Of a stretch of DNA of 64,000 nucleotides, positions 63,792 through 64,000 are shown piece after piece. The DNA is from JBCCTX01 sp039197765 (lineage in GTDB: Bacteria; Bacteroidota; Bacteroidia; J057), in the NCBI GenBank assembly GCA_039197765.1, contig JBCCTX010000004.1, positions 4,608 to 68,607 on the forward strand, written 5' to 3'. Numbering within the stretch: position 1 is the first letter of the stretch; every line of letters starts with the position of its first letter. The position numbers were made by a program, and so were the translations under genes. The notes beneath the pieces were generated by a model. It saw only the letters and a list, made by a program, of their open reading frames with translations. It was not told where the DNA came from and did no database searches.

Positions 63792-64000
63792 TATGCTTCA
63801 AGGATTTCAGAACTGTTTAGCCAAATTCCCGATCCTCGCGTGGAGAATCGCTGTCTTCATCGATTAAGTGATATTTTATTTATAGCCCTTTGCACACTTC
63901 TGTCTAATGGAGAAGACTTTGAGGATATGGTTGAATTTGGTCAACAACGCTACGATTGGCTATCGGAAGTACTAGAGCTTCCCAACGGAATTCCTTCCCA
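63792..64000 (+). mobile_element. ISAs1-family transposase, 5' part at window edge, start abnormal
   Basis: From 63792 the frame reads SRISELFSQIPDPRVENRCL, then HRLSDILFIALCTLLSNGE, EDMVEFGQQRYDWL and ELPNGIPS, the N-terminal domain of ISAs1/H-repeat-associated transposases. No in-frame ATG lies between the upstream stop (63789-63791) and this core. The nearest ATG (63793) is in another frame, so a one-base shift in the CCC run or a non-standard start is needed. The left inverted repeat should lie between 63639 and 63792 but cannot be named. The gene runs off the window. Confidence 0.75.

Noticed and set aside
1..64000. tRNA or rRNA genes
   Set aside because: I saw no cloverleaf, GGTTCGAATCC-type T-arm or rRNA-like stretch in any gap.

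Overview
This 64 kb window is from a member of the Bacteroidota. The evidence is two SusC/SusD pairs, a hybrid two-component sensor with an AraC output domain, a sulfatase ending in a type IX secretion sorting domain, DUF4249 lipoproteins, TANNTTTG-type -7 promoter elements, and start codons with little Shine-Dalgarno signal. The five Cys-type sulfatases and the glycosidases suggest a (probably marine) degrader of sulfated polysaccharides. The exact class (Cytophagia or Saprospiria-like) cannot be fixed from the sequence alone. I recognise no tRNA, rRNA or CRISPR array.

Layout. 1-8 kb: end of a probable receptor/DUF4249 pair, a saccharopine-reductase-like enzyme, an agarase-like Tat protein, a T9SS-sorted sulfatase, an S41 peptidase with an outer-membrane protein, and a small CpxP/Spy-like protein. 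8-12 kb: alpha/beta hydrolase with an AraC regulator, and a MetR-like LysR regulator plus GNAT gene divergent from a rhodanese, with a MetR-type box between them. 12-19 kb: an efflux and signalling operon (TolC, membrane-fusion protein, ABC permease, ABC ATPase, LytS-type kinase, LytTR response regulator), interrupted by a 47-bp tandem repeat and ending in a broken acetyltransferase gene.

20-45 kb is a polysaccharide utilisation region. It holds SusC/SusD pair 1, three tandem sulfatases on the opposite strand, and a minus-strand unit GH2 - SusC2 - SusD2 - GH43/117-like. A hybrid two-component regulator diverges from that unit, followed by a convergent sulfatase and a second GH43-like lipoprotein. 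The expected logic is capture by SusCD, desulfation and glycoside cleavage in the periplasm or on the surface, and induction through the hybrid sensor. 45-50 kb has a DUF418 membrane protein, secreted proteins of unknown role and a polysaccharide deacetylase with a LamG-like tail. 50-58 kb is a compact run: Cys-rich barrel protein, TonB-dependent receptor with an STN-like N-terminus, DUF4249, MG2-like protein, and an unknown secreted protein. 58-64 kb has a decayed di-heme peroxidase gene, a divergent Tat pair (enolase-superfamily enzyme and GH5), a PIN-toxin remnant, a peptidase-like hydrolase, and the start of an ISAs1-type transposase at the right edge.

The most interesting signals outside annotated genes are these: an 11-bp direct repeat with exact 21-bp spacing in front of both the CpxP-like gene and the LytTR-containing efflux operon (candidate LytTR regulon); the MetR box; and four gene remnants (acetyltransferase, peroxidase, PIN toxin, transposase start) hidden in apparent intergenic DNA.
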